Assembly (NCBI GenBank): GCA_036365515.1
Contig: CM070873.1
Coordinates: forward strand, 82,595,948 to 82,659,947
Source: Torymus aiolomorphi
Taxonomy: Eukaryota; Arthropoda; Insecta; Hymenoptera; Torymidae
Direction of reading: 5' to 3'
Length of the DNA stretch: 64,000 nt
Part shown: positions 34,981-47,829 of the stretch, in pieces
Layout of the letters: each line of letters starts with the position of its first letter
Numbering within the stretch: the stretch's first letter is position 1
Translations under genes and position numbers: made by a program
Notes under the pieces: generated by a model
The model's input: the letters and a program-made list of their open reading frames with translations, nothing else
What the model was told of the DNA's origin: nothing
Databases searched by the model: none

Positions 34981-37900
34981 ACCTCAATCTCAAATAAACT
35001 TGCATAATGAGTTAATTGAATGAAGGAAGTTTTAAATAAGCGCTAATTCATGTATTATTGTAATTATACGCAGAAATGATCGGATTAATATTTATTTTCA
35101 TCATTTGAATAATCTCTTAGATTTTAGAAAAATTTTAATCATTTTTGTAACTTTTTTGTTTTGATAACTTTCACAAAAATTAGTTCTTTTGTATGTTGTT
35201 TACACATACAGGTTTTCACAATCGATTTCCGAATGAAAACATTTTACAAAAATTAATCATAATCAAATAATATAATCAAATAATATGGATTTGATACCTA
35301 TATCAAATCATATTATTTGATCTGAAAAAGATTCGTTAATGCAATTAAAATTAAATAATAATAATTTTACAATTGGGCGTTCATAATATTTTAAAATTTA
35401 ACTTATTTTTCTTAATGAAATACATGAAAAAAAAAGTTTTGAAGATATCTCAAAATATTTAGAGTAAGAGATAACTTAAAATCCTGATATGTAGTGCCAA
35501 AACTGAAGTCATATTACGTTTCAACGAGTTAAAATATATAAGAATATAATAGTCTAGTCCATCGCACAACAAGATTTTAATTTCGTGGGCCTGTGTTACC
35601 TTTACCTTTTCAATGAAAAACTATAACTGCGAATACCTAATTGGAGACTAATAAATCACGTTTTACGTAGCTGTAATTTATATAAACAAGCGAAAAATAA
35701 GCAAGTTCATCTTAGTAATTTACAAATAATTTCCAGACTAAGTTTATACGATTTCATACAGAATGATACTCGAAGCCCGCTAGTAATGCTTTCAACTTCT
35801 CACAACACTACTCCCAAAAACATATATACAAGGAATTCTTTATCTATATCTTCCAACCACCTGTCAATGCTCTTCGCATCAGCAGTAACAGCAGCAACTT
35901 AGTACGTCCGGAGAAACAGAGTACAAAAAAAAAATTAATGGGGTTATTTTGAAACTTATACTCAGAATCGATGTACATTATATCTGAAGATCATTTAGCA
36001 AGAGCCTTTATTTATTTATGTACTGAATTTTACTAGTGTTGAATATCACACATATTATGCATATATTTTCATGCATCTATTATTTCGATAATAAAATCGT
36101 AAAAAGTTCTTAAAATAATATTATATTTTAGAATAATATTAAGTTTCTAAAATAATATTATATTTTTTCAAGATTTTATGGGCCAAAGTTAAACAATTAA
36201 CATGCAGACACAGACCGAAACAGATATACACAAACATATACAGACAAACAAAGCCGTTTCCAACCATTTTGATTACTTGAAAAAAAAGTTGTTTGCTTTG
36301 GGTGATCCTGTACGTCTGATTTTTCAAAAATTAGCAGTAGTGTACATTGTAAAAAGTACATATTGATACTTTCTATTTGAAAATTTTCATGAAAAAATTG
36401 TCGAGAGCGTTTTGTTCGTTTTGGATACCTGTGCGTGGCGCCGAAAATTCTGAATCTCTGCTATCAAAATTTGATTTTTTCATATTCCTGTTTTGCTGTG
36501 AGTTCATTGTTGTTAATTGAGAAAAACATCTGTATTCATACTTGATTTTGTCTTTGTAGTAAGTAAGATATAAGTTGAAATCATAATTCTTTCATCTTAG
36601 GTTACATGCTTTTACATGCTTCCAGAAATTATTTTCTTTGTCATCGCAATTAAACGAGTTTATGATCGATCCATCATAATTTTGATTTATTTTTATAAAA
36701 TTTATAACCACATGTCAACAAGGATATATATACCTTTTATAAAAATTAACTCAGCGTCAGTATGCAATAAATATTTTTCTCTGTTGATTTCATACGTTAA
36801 AGTGGTGCCTTTAGGAAAACTTTAGGAAAATATTTTCTGAATACAGATTTCTTCAAAATTTGATTGCTGACAAAAATATTCGAAAACCCTCCTCCTCCTT
36901 GTAATATTTTAATTTGTTTAAGCTCCGTTGAACTTGCAGACTCTATCTATACAAGTTGTTAGTATAAGTTAATATTTTAAAGTAGGTAGAACAAAGATAA
37001 TATCTAAATAAAAGAAATTGTCTACTAAACATTTTGAAACTAGAAATTCTAAATGTTTCTTATATAGAAATAAATATAAAGATACCCTAGTAGAAAATGA
37101 ACATATTTTACAACTAACGTGTTAATTAAATGGAAGCATTTATAGCAAAAATCGTAATACAAAAATAATATAGAAGTGTAAATGCCATAATTTATTTCGG
37201 ATTGGTACATAATTAAGAAATACAAGCAATGTTCGTTTTTAGCCATAAAGTTAACTGAAAAATATCTAGCATCTGGTTAACATTTCTACCAGGGTACTCA
37301 TCAAAATTACAGTAGTTGTGTCATGTTTCATCGAATTATCATTATTGATTTTTCTAATGAGTCTTCAACGAAACTTTTATTAGACAATTTCTTTTTATCT
37401 GGTTTACTGCATCATCCAAAATATACGAGCACTTTGCATGAAAAGTTATATAATAACTGTAATAGTTCTAAAAAAGAAAATATGACTCTTATATAATACT
37501 AAATATTAGGCACGATAGAAAAAAAAATTCAAAATAAAATTTGGAATGTTATAAGCCTAAATATTTGGTTTTTATCTCTAGGTCTAGAGATATAGATAAT
37601 AGATCTAGATAATATGTATCTAAGTAGCTCATTCTAAATTATATTTTAATATTAATTTTATGTTCAAAATTTCCGGTTTCCCTACTCAACTAATTTAAGA
37701 CGCTGTCTTATCACCTTCTCTTTTCTTCATGCTACTGTTTTTCTTTTCTTTCATTTTAAATTCTATTTACTCTTTTTAATGCACATTTTGATAAGAGTCA
37801 TCTTGTTCTTATTTTCCTTGAACTAAAAAGTAACACATGTAGCCATGCTGGAGTGCCGAAAAATATTATAAAAATTTAAAATAAATATTTTAAAATTTGA

Positions 37901-38039
37901 CCGATATGCTAAAAATATTCAAAAATTATTGTACGTTCATTAAAGTGTATAAAAGTTTAGAAAGTGTGAAGGATACGGGTATTCCGCGACAGTATGAAAA
38001 TAAACAGCTAAAAAACACTTCAGTGTGGCACAAACACGA
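34981..38039. other. AT-rich DNA with one hairpin and one dispersed repeat
   Basis: At 35,272-35,325 atcaaataatatggatttga and its inverse form a perfect-looking hairpin. At 35,440-35,610 a block is shared with 55,494-55,590. No ORF of note over the remaining 2.7 kb. Confidence 0.45.
35440..35610 (+). repeat. Dispersed repeat, partner of 55,494-55,590
   Basis: gaagatatctcaaaat, agagtaag and aaaatcctga occur in the same order in both places, followed by the related ends gtgggcctgtgttacc and gcaggcctatgttatagc. This copy has about 70 bp extra in the middle. Confidence 0.6.
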
Positions 38040-38587
38040 TAGGCAAATAAGCATTCTTAGTTAGTTTTTCTCTCGAGAACGGGTATATCGGCATTTCCAC
38101 TGCATTTTCCCGCGCGGAGACGATAAATAAACAGTTCAATCGTCAAAATAAACATTCGTTCCGCCTGAAGCATTCTCGGCGATCGCAAGAAACTCACAGC
38201 ACTCCTTCTCTTGCAAAAAGACGAGCACTGGTCGAAGTACGACGGCGAGAAGATATCGCAGCGTGGGCGCCAAAAAGTATGAAAATTCCGCCAATAAATT
38301 TTTCCCCCGGCGCGTGCGTCAAGAAGGGAGTAAATCGTGTGTCGTCCAATGATAAAGAGTTCGCCGTACGAGCGATTGGGTAAAACTACCACGCAAAAAA
38401 GGCGTGCTACGTATATACCTGCTTTACTCAGAAGAGAAAACAAAGCGAAGAAGGAGCGGAACGGATGGAAGTGCGAATACATAAAGCTCGCGCAAGCGTC
38501 TACTCCATTCGATGCCCACATTTCGGTGCCATTGACAATAGTTGGCTCGGCCCCAGTAACCGCTTTTAGGCGTATACAGTCACAGTT
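38040..38587. other. CpG-rich block with a 182-codon minus-strand ORF
   Basis: The minus-strand ORF 38,057-38,605 is long but rich in Cys, Phe and Arg with no recognisable domain or membrane pattern, and it starts inside the adjacent palindrome. I judge it a composition effect. The block may be regulatory. Confidence 0.3.
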
Positions 38588-38813
38588 GCGTCGATAAAAA
38601 CACAACGGCGGATAGAGCGCGGTGACTTCCCGTAACGAGAGTTTCTCGTGCCTCGGGATTGGCTAATAACGTTATCTCGGATTTGTTTACTCTTTTCAGC
38701 ATGGCAGGTATATATAGCGCATCTTTTTGCGTGGTAGTTTTATCCATTACGAGACTCTCATTAAGAGAAGTTACCGCACTCTAGGTCTGGCCGCGGTTAC
38801 GTTTTTATCGCGG
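38588..38813. repeat. CpG-rich palindrome enclosing a TATA motif
   Basis: The left arm (gcgtcgataaaaacacaacg, gagcgcggtgacttcc, gtaacgagag) pairs with the right arm (ttacgagactctcattaaga, gaagttaccgcactct, acgtttttatcgcg). The loop holds attggct (inverted CCAAT) at 38,658 and tatatatag at 38,709. It is either a MITE with promoter-like content or a duplicated promoter arranged head to head. Confidence 0.7.
38709..38717 (+). promoter_or_regulatory. Possible TATA box
   Basis: tatatatag lies 50 bp after an inverted CCAAT motif inside the CpG-rich palindrome. No start-site consensus or downstream gene is visible, so support is weak. Confidence 0.18.
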
Positions 38814-40830
38814 TTTTGTAAAATTCATCACTGCGAGATTGATAAATAGCTCGCAATCGGTAAGTAAGGTTGCAACGATCAAGACGTCTAATACATCTCT
38901 AATAATCGCTAAACACTGTGAGAAAAAGATCAATCGGCTTCAATTTTGACGAGTGCACTAAATAGCAAGGGCATGTTACATATGTTCTGTTGAATCTCTT
39001 GATACGTATATTACTTACAATTTCAGAGTTATGAAATTATAAAGTTCATTAGGGTTTATTTGTCAATACTAGAAATATCAATTATATACACTCTTTAGAT
39101 GAGAAAAGTTGAAATTAGATGCTACAAGATTTATTACTATATCTTCGCTTTGCTCGGGACACATATCACTGTAATATTGGTTTATGAGGTGTTACATTTT
39201 TCACAAGATATATGAGGGTAAAAATGAATAAGATTTCTATTATATTCGACCATCAGTTCTGTTAATATAAAACATATTATACGATATCGACATAACTTAC
39301 AAATTTTTTAGGCCCGTGACGCTGAGCGCTAAAACGGATGGGCGGGAAGCCAGTCGCGCAAGCGCATTTAAAACATGTGAATTTTTATCATAATTTGTCG
39401 TAAAATTCAGAATTTAACATAATAGTTTTTGCACCCACGGCAATTCAATATTAATCATCAACAGTCTTCCAAGTTCTTACGATAAAATATAGTAATGTAA
39501 TTTTATACTTTTTGCTATAAAAAATGACACTTATTAATAGTGAATGACATAATCTATATTTTTTCCTGTGTTAATATAGTAGAAAGTTGTCCTTACACTT
39601 GCAATAATTTTTCTGTATTATTAAAAAAACTTCGCCACCGCCGTTTCAGTATTTTTAACGGAAACGAAAATGGATTTCCAGGATTTTGTAAGCGATTAAG
39701 GGAAACTTGTTCAGTTTATCACGCTAAAAAGAATTTAGAGAGTAAGAAGCCCATTGCCACGCTTCCCGTAACGGTACGACGAGAACAAAAGAAACACACA
39801 CTCCTCCGTATAATTCTCAACTTAGTTGATCGCGTTTTCGAGATGCTCTCAACCAGCGTCTCGACCGCACAAGCACGTGCCTTCCAACAGCTGACAGTCT
39901 TTTACCCCTGCTCTTGCGTCTCCGGCACTTTCTGTAGGCACTTTGCGAGCGTGCCGCAAAACGTGAGCGTAATCGCCGCCGGGAAAAAACCGATATTAGA
40001 GGGAAGCTCTACCCCTCCGCTCGCTTTTTATCCCCGGCTTATTAGCGCTACATTTCAGAATTGCCTTGATCGTGCTCGGAGATGCACTTGCGCCGTAAAA
40101 TTCATCGACAGGTAAAAACGCGCGCGTACGCTCCCCATCAAAGGATTACGGACGCTCGAGGACCTCCACTACAAGGCGACATGCAAGAGATTAATGGACG
40201 ACGGCCAACTTCGATGTGCACATTTTCTTCATTTTCTCACGTCGAAGCAGCAGCTTTGTTTCGAACCATGACCCGATTAATGACACGTCTCGTAGATTAG
40301 CACCGTTCTACAAGAATGGATATAACCTTTAAAGGGAGAAAAAACCTGTTTCCAACCTTTAAATATCTATGAACTTGAAAATCGCTTTTTTAATCACAAA
40401 TTAGAATTTATAATTAGAATCCTATTTGAAAATGAGAGTGTTGTGTCCAATTGTCAATTGAATTTTTAAATAAATCATTTGTCTCTCAGATAAATACAGT
40501 TAACATTAAAGCGTAAAATTCTATTTTGGGTCCGTACAGAGCTAGAAAGTCGGCGAAGTCGGCCTGAGCGTTGCAAAATTTTTATTTATTCATTTATTTG
40601 AATAAACTTTTACTCTTCAACCCAATCGGCGAAAACCAAGGCGCAAAAATAAGTACGTCCACAAAAGGACACATAAAATAGGCATTTTACATCAATCACG
40701 GAGAAAAATTTCGTACAGCGGCCATTCTGGTGGTAGGAGAACAGCGCCCTCTGACTCTGATGTGGTCTCTCAGAGGTCTGTTCAGCTACGGTCTACGGCG
40801 TATGGGTTTTCTACTGTGGGGTAATGAGTA
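38814..40830. other. Unassigned DNA, CpG-rich at 39,750-40,320
   Basis: A 191-codon ORF (39,540-40,115) begins in AT-rich DNA and ends in the CpG-rich part. It has Cys-rich stretches but no domain I can name, and I do not accept it as a gene. The stretch 40,690-40,825 has the look of a short repeat (gatcacggagaaaaatttcg at its start). Confidence 0.3.
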
Positions 40831-41229
40831 CACTGAGAGAAGGATTTAATTATAGTTAATATACTAGCTTATTTGAAATATAAAATTTAAGTATACTAAA
40901 CTGTTAATATGTAGAGTTTAAAATTCTACCAGTCATACCAACATACCACTCTAACCTCAAAATCATAAATTGATTAAGATTTTTACTTCATGTGTGATTT
41001 TTCTCACACGAAAAACGTTATATAAGATAAATAATCACCTTCCGCGCTCGTGTCGAAATGTACTATTAATTGAATTGTCGAAACTTCAATATGTACTTAA
41101 AGAATTTTCGTGTTTACTATAAATAGTGGGTATTCTAACTGTTAATATGCGCTTATTTCGCCCAAAATCAAGAATCCCATTCTAACTGTTAATAAATATA
41201 CTAACTGTTATGAAATTCTTCTCTCAGTG
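40831..41229. mobile_element. 399-bp MITE with CACTGAGAG ends and TA duplication
   Basis: It starts cactgagagaaggattt and ends attcttctctcagtg, flanked on both sides by TA. Internal repeats of actaactgttaatat occur in both orientations. A GC-core foldback piece is embedded (about 41,000-41,065, with the closing cgaaatgtactatt). TA duplication and short inverted ends fit a Tc1/mariner-type MITE. Confidence 0.8.
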
Positions 41230-42678
41230 TACCAAAAATCAAGTGAAAATCGAGCAATCACTCTCCGAAATACGTAACAACTGATTCCTTATTTGTTTGG
41301 TAAGTTGTTGCCGACACTTGGTGAGCGATCACTTTACCAAATTTGTCTCCCTATGTAAACTACATAAAAACAAAAATATTTTTTACTTCTTAATTAGTCA
41401 ATTTACATGAATCGAGAAAGAACCGCTAGGCAACTTTCCTTTTTGAAATACTTCTCTGAAGAATGAGATAACTCCTTTCCTTTTTCCGTTCTCGAGAAAA
41501 AGCGAATGGTTCGAGCATTTTGTAAAAGCTCATGCATAAAGCCCGTTTTAAGCCCTAGATCCTCGGCGCAGTAGCTCGTCCTCTGTCGCACTCGCATTAA
41601 TAACGCGCAAAAGAGAGTACCTAAGTGCAAGAACAATAACTCGATTCTTAAGGAAAGTATATAAGTACAAGCCACCCTTACTCGCTCTCTCTCTCTCTCC
41701 GTCTTCTTCTTTGTCTTTATCCTATGAAGCTCTTTAATCTTCTCGGGTACTGACCGCTAGAGCGCGGAAGCGAGCGATCCGTCATTGTCATAACGTCGCC
41801 GGCGAAATTCCTGCGGACGATTCGGTCGTTAATAACATTGGAATGCGAATTCCGGTTACTCGAATTATATATCATCCGAACCGATGGATCTCTCTCTCAC
41901 TCTCCTTCTCTCTCCCCTTCTCTCGCTCTCCTCTCTCTTCTCTCTTTCTCCTGCTCTCTCTCCCCTTCTCTCTCTCTCTCCCTCCGGCTCTCGCGCGCTC
42001 TCTCTCCTCCTCTCTTTCACTCTCCTTCTCTCTCTCTCTCTCCTCATTCTCGTTCTCTCTCCATCTCTCTGTCCTCTCTCCTTCTCTATCTCACTCTCTC
42101 TACCCTTTTGCTCTGTTTATTCGTCCGTGCACTATAGGAAAACGAGCTCTTCTCCATTCACGCGGATTTTGCGACGACCAGCGGTGAGAATTTATGAACA
42201 TGTCAGCGTTATTCAATTATGCATTTGCGAGATATGTAATTCCCATAGAAAATAATTAGCCGTCGCCATCAGAACCTACAGAAAATTGAAATAACTAGCA
42301 AAATCCAAACGCGCTGCGCGCGTACTATTTTCTTTTTTAGGTTATCAATATATAATTTTTCATTATGATTTCATTTTAATTGGTTTAAATGATAGAATAA
42401 TCAGATCATTTTTCAAAGCATGACAAAATTAATCTTTTTATTCTAATTTGATTTAATTATTTAGTTTTAAAGAGTTAAGAATAAAAATTCAATTCAAAAA
42501 ATTCAAATGTAGTGGAAGTAGCGAATTTTTGCGCCTATTCCTTACAGACCAATTAAAATCACTCATTAAGTGCTTCACAACATCCGGCCATCGTTTTTTA
42601 AAGAGAGGATTCATAAATTGCTTTTCAATGTTAACGAGAGATGTAACGAGAAGAATTTTTCATAATCAACTTCGTCAA
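41230..42678. other. Unassigned DNA with imperfect CT tract 41,685-42,120
   Basis: The CT-rich tract is long but interrupted, giving Ser/Leu-rich artefact ORFs in three frames. The surrounding DNA has no recognised gene. Confidence 0.5.
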
Positions 42679-42859
42679 CCCGGTTGAAAAAAAATAACGT
42701 AATTTTGATATGTAATTGCATTACATATCAAAATTACGTAACAGAAATAAGTGTTTGGTCACGTGACAAATTCGAACCCGTGATACGTATTTTTAGTACC
42801 TATCAAATTTAAATTAATATTTATTACCGAAACTGCGAAATCTCGACTGATAGAACTGT

Positions 42860-42964
42860 AGTTGCCATAAATGAAAGTACCATGTGGACAAACATACCAA
42901 AGTTGGGCATATATAGCTATACTATCTGTTATTTTTTCACATGGTACTTCCATTTATGGCAACT
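42860..42964. repeat. 105-bp hairpin MITE
   Basis: agttgccataaatgaaagta and ccatgtg pair with cacatggtacttccatttat and ggcaact, with one mismatch. The loop is AT-rich. It sits next to the 3' end of the LINE. Confidence 0.85.
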
Positions 42965-43559
42965 CTAATCTATATATATATTTATCTTTATTTCGGCCCC
43001 ATGGCTTAGAAATGGACTTGGGTAATATTACCTACTACTATTTCCTCTCATACACATACTGAAACATGCAATGTTACATAGAAGTGAATTAATAAATAAA
43101 AATATAAATATAAATCTAAAAATATAAAAATGATAATAAGTTAACTTAAAGTTAAATAGCAACGATCCCTTTTATAAATTTACACCTTCTTTTGCCGGTT
43201 TAATACCTTTTTACACGTTATACATTTTTTTTTGTCTTATTTACACTTTTTACATTGAACCTTTTAACATTTTCAACATTTTTACAAGTAAATCTTGTAC
43301 AGGAGACGAGTATTCGTTACAAATCCACCTTTTCGTTTTCTGTCATCATCTAGATTTTAGCCTATATATTTATATGTTTCGTAATGACTTGTCCTAAAAA
43401 ATTATATCTTAGTTAAATAAATTACGCAAACGCAATTAACAAAATAAAAGATATAATTAAAACGCTACACACATACATACTTCCACACTCACGTGCCCCG
43501 GCACGCAATTTTCGTACTAAAGAATCTTACCTATACTTCGTCATGTCACATTCAATTTT

Positions 43560-44370
<811 letters not shown>

Positions 44371-44854
44371 TATTTTTTCCAACTCACTAGGAGAAGCTCA
44401 TCGTTCCGGAACCCCAATTTTCTTGAAACTTGCAGAGGTTGTAGATAATATCTTACCATGAATCTCTGTAGAGTTATAGACCCTAATGCCTTCCCAGAAA
44501 AAATCTGCAGCCATTCTAATTTAAAAAAAAAATGGAAAAATGTGTACGATATTCACATTTTTTTTCATTTTCTACTGTTTGTGCTGCAAAAAAATGTATC
44601 CAATTACTTATATGAATAAAAAATACATAAATTATGTTAAATATTAAGAATCAAGTCATTGAATTAGTTTAGAAAAATTTTATTACCTGAATATAATCCA
44701 TTTTTGTCGATATTTCCATTATTCGTGTTTTGCAACTCCTCTTTTTGTAGAGCCATTTGTTAATATTTAATTTTACCATACACTGAAGAAAATAGATTCT
44801 TTGTTTGTATTTTTTTCTCTTTTTAGGATGTAGAAGTAGACAACCTCATCTAAC

Positions 44855-45130
44855 ATGAAGCAGCAATGTCGCATTGACACCCAATTAGAAATTTCTCAAG
44901 AAGAAGAGTTTGTTTGGATTATGAATATCAATCCGCTTAATGTATGCCCAAGAACATTTAATTTTCTTCAGTGTATGTTAAAATTAAATATTAACAAATG
45001 CCTTTACGAAAAAAGGAATAAGCTCTGGCATTTAATCCAGCATTGGATTTGCAAAACACGAATAATGGAAATATCGCCAAAAATGGAATATACTCAGGCA
45101 ATAATAGTATGTTGTGTGCCAAAGGCGTAA
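44855..45130 (+). CDS. Hypothetical 91-codon ORF inside the foldback
   Basis: It begins MKQQCRIDTQLEISQEEEFV and is the only stretch in this element with protein-like composition. It overlaps the inner inverted repeat, so its last third (CKTRIMEISPKMEY) is part of repeat sequence. An acceptor-like tttctctttttag lies just upstream. It may be a captured host fragment or chance. No family is recognised. Confidence 0.25.
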   Translation: MKQQCRIDTQLEISQEEEFVWIMNINPLNVCPRTFNFLQCMLKLNINKCLYEKRNKLWHLIQHWICKTRIMEISPKMEYTQAIIVCCVPKA

Positions 45131-45290
45131 AGTGGGTTTTTTTAGACCGAGTGTGGGGTTGCAGTTAGAGTCGAAGGTGAGCTAGCACGAGCTGAAGGCG
45201 AGTGCGTTTGCGAACCGAAGACGAGTACTGCAACCACACGAAGTCAAAAAACCCACTTAGTCCTTGGTACACACCATATTTTTTGTAACG
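45111..45290 (-). repeat. Repeat homologous to 8,148-8,305
   Basis: Outer ends gtgtgccaaaggcgtaaagt and cttggtacacaccatatttt are inverted copies, with gtgctagctcacc and actcgtcttcgg on the minus strand inside, as in the copy at 8,148. It is the compact form (180 bp) of that family. Confidence 0.7.
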
Positions 45291-45357
45291 CAAGTATGGA
45301 TTTTCGCTTTTTTTTGTTCTAATGTACTAAAATCGACAGCGGATGATTTTGATTTTT

Positions 45358-45590
45358 TACCGCCCGCTACGGCGATCAGCGGGCGATTTTCAGTTTTTGC
45401 CGCCTGCTAGCAGCGGGCGCTTTTCGATTTTTACCGCCCGCTACGGCGAGCAGCGGGCGCTTTTCATTTTTTACCGCCCGCTACGGCGAGCAGCGGGCGA
45501 TTTTGATTTTTTACCGCCCGCTACGGCGAGCAGCGGGCGCTTTTCAGTTTTTCCCGCCCGCTGGTCGGCAAGCGGTCGCTTTCGGCTCTA
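45358..45590 (+). repeat. 40-bp tandem array of GC-rich hairpins
   Basis: Six units start at about 45,360, 45,400, 45,434, 45,474, 45,514 and 45,554. Each holds cgcccgct, acggcg, then agcagcgggcg, which folds into a stem, separated by T-rich spacers (ttttcattttttac type). The stem is kept while the spacers vary. The 83-codon ORF through it is an artefact. Confidence 0.9.
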
Positions 45591-45959
45591 TTAATAGGTT
45601 CGAAAAACGCGAAAATCGTGCTTGCGATACAAAAAATATTTTTAAACTTATTCTTTTACTTTATTCTTAATATTTAACATAATTTATGTAGTTTTTATTC
45701 ATATAAGTAATTGATTACAGTTTTTTGCAGCACAAACAGTAGAAAATGAAAAGAATTGTGAATATCGTACTCATTTTTCATTTTTCTTTTTTAAATTAGA
45801 ATAGCTGCAGCTTTTTTCTGGGAAGGCGTTAAGGTCTATAACTCTGCAGAGGTTCATGGTGAGGTATTATCTAAAAGCTCTGCAAGATTCAAGAAAACTG
45901 GCGTTCCAAAAACCTGAACCTCTTTTAGTCAGTTTTTTCAGACCACCCTCACTTCTGAC

Positions 45960-46585
45960 TAAGTAATCATTATTCTTCTTTTAAAATTCCCTTTACACCT
46001 TTTTTCTCCTAAACCCCATGTTTTCTTTGCTGTTATGATGCCCGTTTGCTTTAGGTCCCTCATGTGGTCTTTCTAGTTGCCTTCATAGTTAAAAATAAAA
46101 CCAAGATATTTGACTATTTTAACCTCTGCGATTTCCTCATTGCCCCATTTCCACTTATCTTTCTTATTATTTTTTCCTTTATTAAACACTAGAATTATTG
46201 TTTTTTCTCCATTTTCAGCCAATAGTACTATGTCGTCCACGTATGCTAAATACCAAATTCTTTTTTTACCTATAATTATAATCCCTCGAACATTCCTTTC
46301 CTCAAACGCTTTTTCTAAATCCGCTATATTCACGTAGAACAAAATTGGACTCAGAACATAGCCCTGTCTTACACCCTTAGTTATCCAAAAATTGTTTGAT
46401 ACCCCATGCCCCATTCTAACCATGACTTTAGTTTCCTCATAAATTCCTTTTAACCTTTCTAGCAGGTATTTACTAATCCTCATATTTTCCATGATTTTCC
46501 GTAGTACTCTTCTATCCACCATGACAAATGCAACTTTAAAATCCACAAACATTGAGCATACAATTTTTAGGCACGACCGCTTCAC
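45960..46585 (-). pseudogene. LINE RT, catalytic part
   Basis: Motif A is degraded: DFKVAFVMVDR, where the family has an AFD-type core. Motif B is seen as KGVRQGYVLSPILFYVNIAD, and motif C as WYLAYVDDIVLLAENGEK (YVDD, catalytic aspartates present). The primer-grip and thumb regions follow, with KYLGFIFNYEGN at the end of the first frame. After a stop near 46,073 the same frame continues as a recognisable remnant to about 45,960, then the foldback insertion begins. It would have polymerised cDNA at the target site. It is now split, frameshifted and stopped. Confidence 0.85.
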
Positions 46586-46648
46586 GTTTTATTTCTTTTC
46601 GTCTTCTGCACAATATGATTTAGTATAATAATGTTATCTATAGTTGAT

Positions 46649-46873
46649 CTACCTTTTCTGAAACCGGCTTGTACTTCCGGTAGTACTTAATTTCTTCTCT
46701 TCTACTTCCTTTTCCAAGCGACTTCTTAATACCTCAGTGTACAGCTTGTAAGCCGTAGACAGTAAGGATATGCCTCTATAATTTTTCACCACATTTGGGT
46801 CCCCCTTTTTATATAAAGGCACAATAATTCCCGTCTTACAGTCTTCCGTCATATCCCCCATCCCAATAATCAC
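46649..46873 (-). pseudogene. LINE RT, N-terminal part
   Basis: This stretch of reverse transcriptase contains GIIVPLYKKGDPNVVKNYRG and ISLLSTAYKLYTEVLRSRLE, which are the fingers-region motifs (pattern I-P-x-x-KKG, NYRGI-LL) of non-LTR RTs. The frame is lost at about 46,660-46,680, where the family normally has QAGFRKGR (a trace, VSEKV, is seen in another frame). It joins the next part, 45,960-46,585, after this frameshift. It is inactive alone and truncated upstream at the border with the palindromic element. Confidence 0.85.
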
Positions 46874-47048
46874 TTGAAGTTTCGGTCAATAAATATTAAT
46901 TTAAAATTTTCATACGAAATATAAGTACGTATCAACAATACGTATCAAAGCGCTCAAATTTGTCACGTGACCTGTACGTATTTTTATTACGTAATTTTGA
47001 TATGCAATATAATTACATATCAAATTTACGTAATTATTTTCAACCGGG

Positions 47049-47631
47049 AAGGCCTAAGCATAGCTGATTCGTGAAAATCGTTATCGAGTTAGCTTACTTG
47101 ATTAATCATTCGATGAAAAAATGTCTTTAGTACTTAAAAGCCGAGAGAAAATTTTGTAAAGTTTTCTTTTTACGACTTGGCAATATTTACAGCTGCTTTA
47201 AAATCATAGTTTTGGTTTCAGAATAAGCCATTTTGCAAGCTTACTGTATGCATTATGTAACAAGGACTAAAGTCGCAGATTATTTCCGAGCAAACGAAGT
47301 GAAGCAAGGGCAGTGATCACCCAAGGGAATGATTCACTTTAATCTCATGTTACATACAGTACTTTATTCCCATCTCCACTGTGACCACGTTGTAGACGTC
47401 GTTTCTAATGAGTTGATTTTGACAATAGTAGCATTGTGAATAAGTCTGTCGACTTTACCTCCCCCCTCCCCCTTGTCCTCTCGGTCGTGGTATTGATACA
47501 AAGTCACCAATTACGAATCACTTTGAACGTAAGGGTAACACCCAAAGTAATTGTCGCCTCGCAACACGGGAGTATGTAGAATCTGAGTTTTCTACTATCC
47601 TTTTATGAGTTATACACATTTAGTTGTGTAC
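47049..47631. other. Unassigned DNA with one GC-core foldback
   Basis: At 47,254-47,347 atgtaacaaggactaaagt pairs loosely with actttaatctcatgttacat, a member of the foldback family with a short GC-rich centre. No gene seen. Confidence 0.45.
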
Positions 47632-47829
47632 CCTATTGAAAAAAACGTGCGATTTTTTTTACGTAAATGAAACACCCGATTTCTCAGGTGCTTTTTGGAC
47701 CAATTCGACACATGACGAAAATCAGGTGTTTTTTTTTTTCAAGTGAAAAAATCAAGTGGTAAACATCATCTGAAAAATCTGATCCTTTTTTGTTACTTTA
47801 ATAAAATTAGATAGTAGAAGCTGATGGTA

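Larger units (their letters stand above)
44373..45941. mobile_element. Foldback transposon with about 300-bp arms
   Basis: The left arm (44,373-44,690) and right arm (45,640-45,941) are inverted copies, with blocks ttttcttgaaacttgcagag, ccttcccagaaaaaatctgc and tttctactgtttgtgctgca matched on the other strand. An inner inverted pair (about 44,690-44,750 and 45,050-45,105, tatttccattattcgtgttttgcaa) gives a second fold. Inside lie a 91-codon ORF, a copy of the 8,148-type repeat and a tandem hairpin array. It interrupts the LINE. No transposase recognised. Confidence 0.85.

Noticed and set aside
38057..38605. 182-codon minus-strand ORF as a gene
   Set aside because: No recognisable domain, begins in a palindrome, lies in CpG-rich DNA where stops are rare.
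39540..40115. 191-codon ORF as a gene
   Set aside because: It crosses from AT-rich to CpG-rich DNA with a change in amino-acid composition and has no known motif.
41838..42255. Ser/Leu-rich ORFs
   Set aside because: Explained by an imperfect CT tract; frames overlap completely.
45358..45590. CRISPR-like array
   Set aside because: Spacers are short T-rich variants of each other and the units lie within a eukaryotic foldback element.
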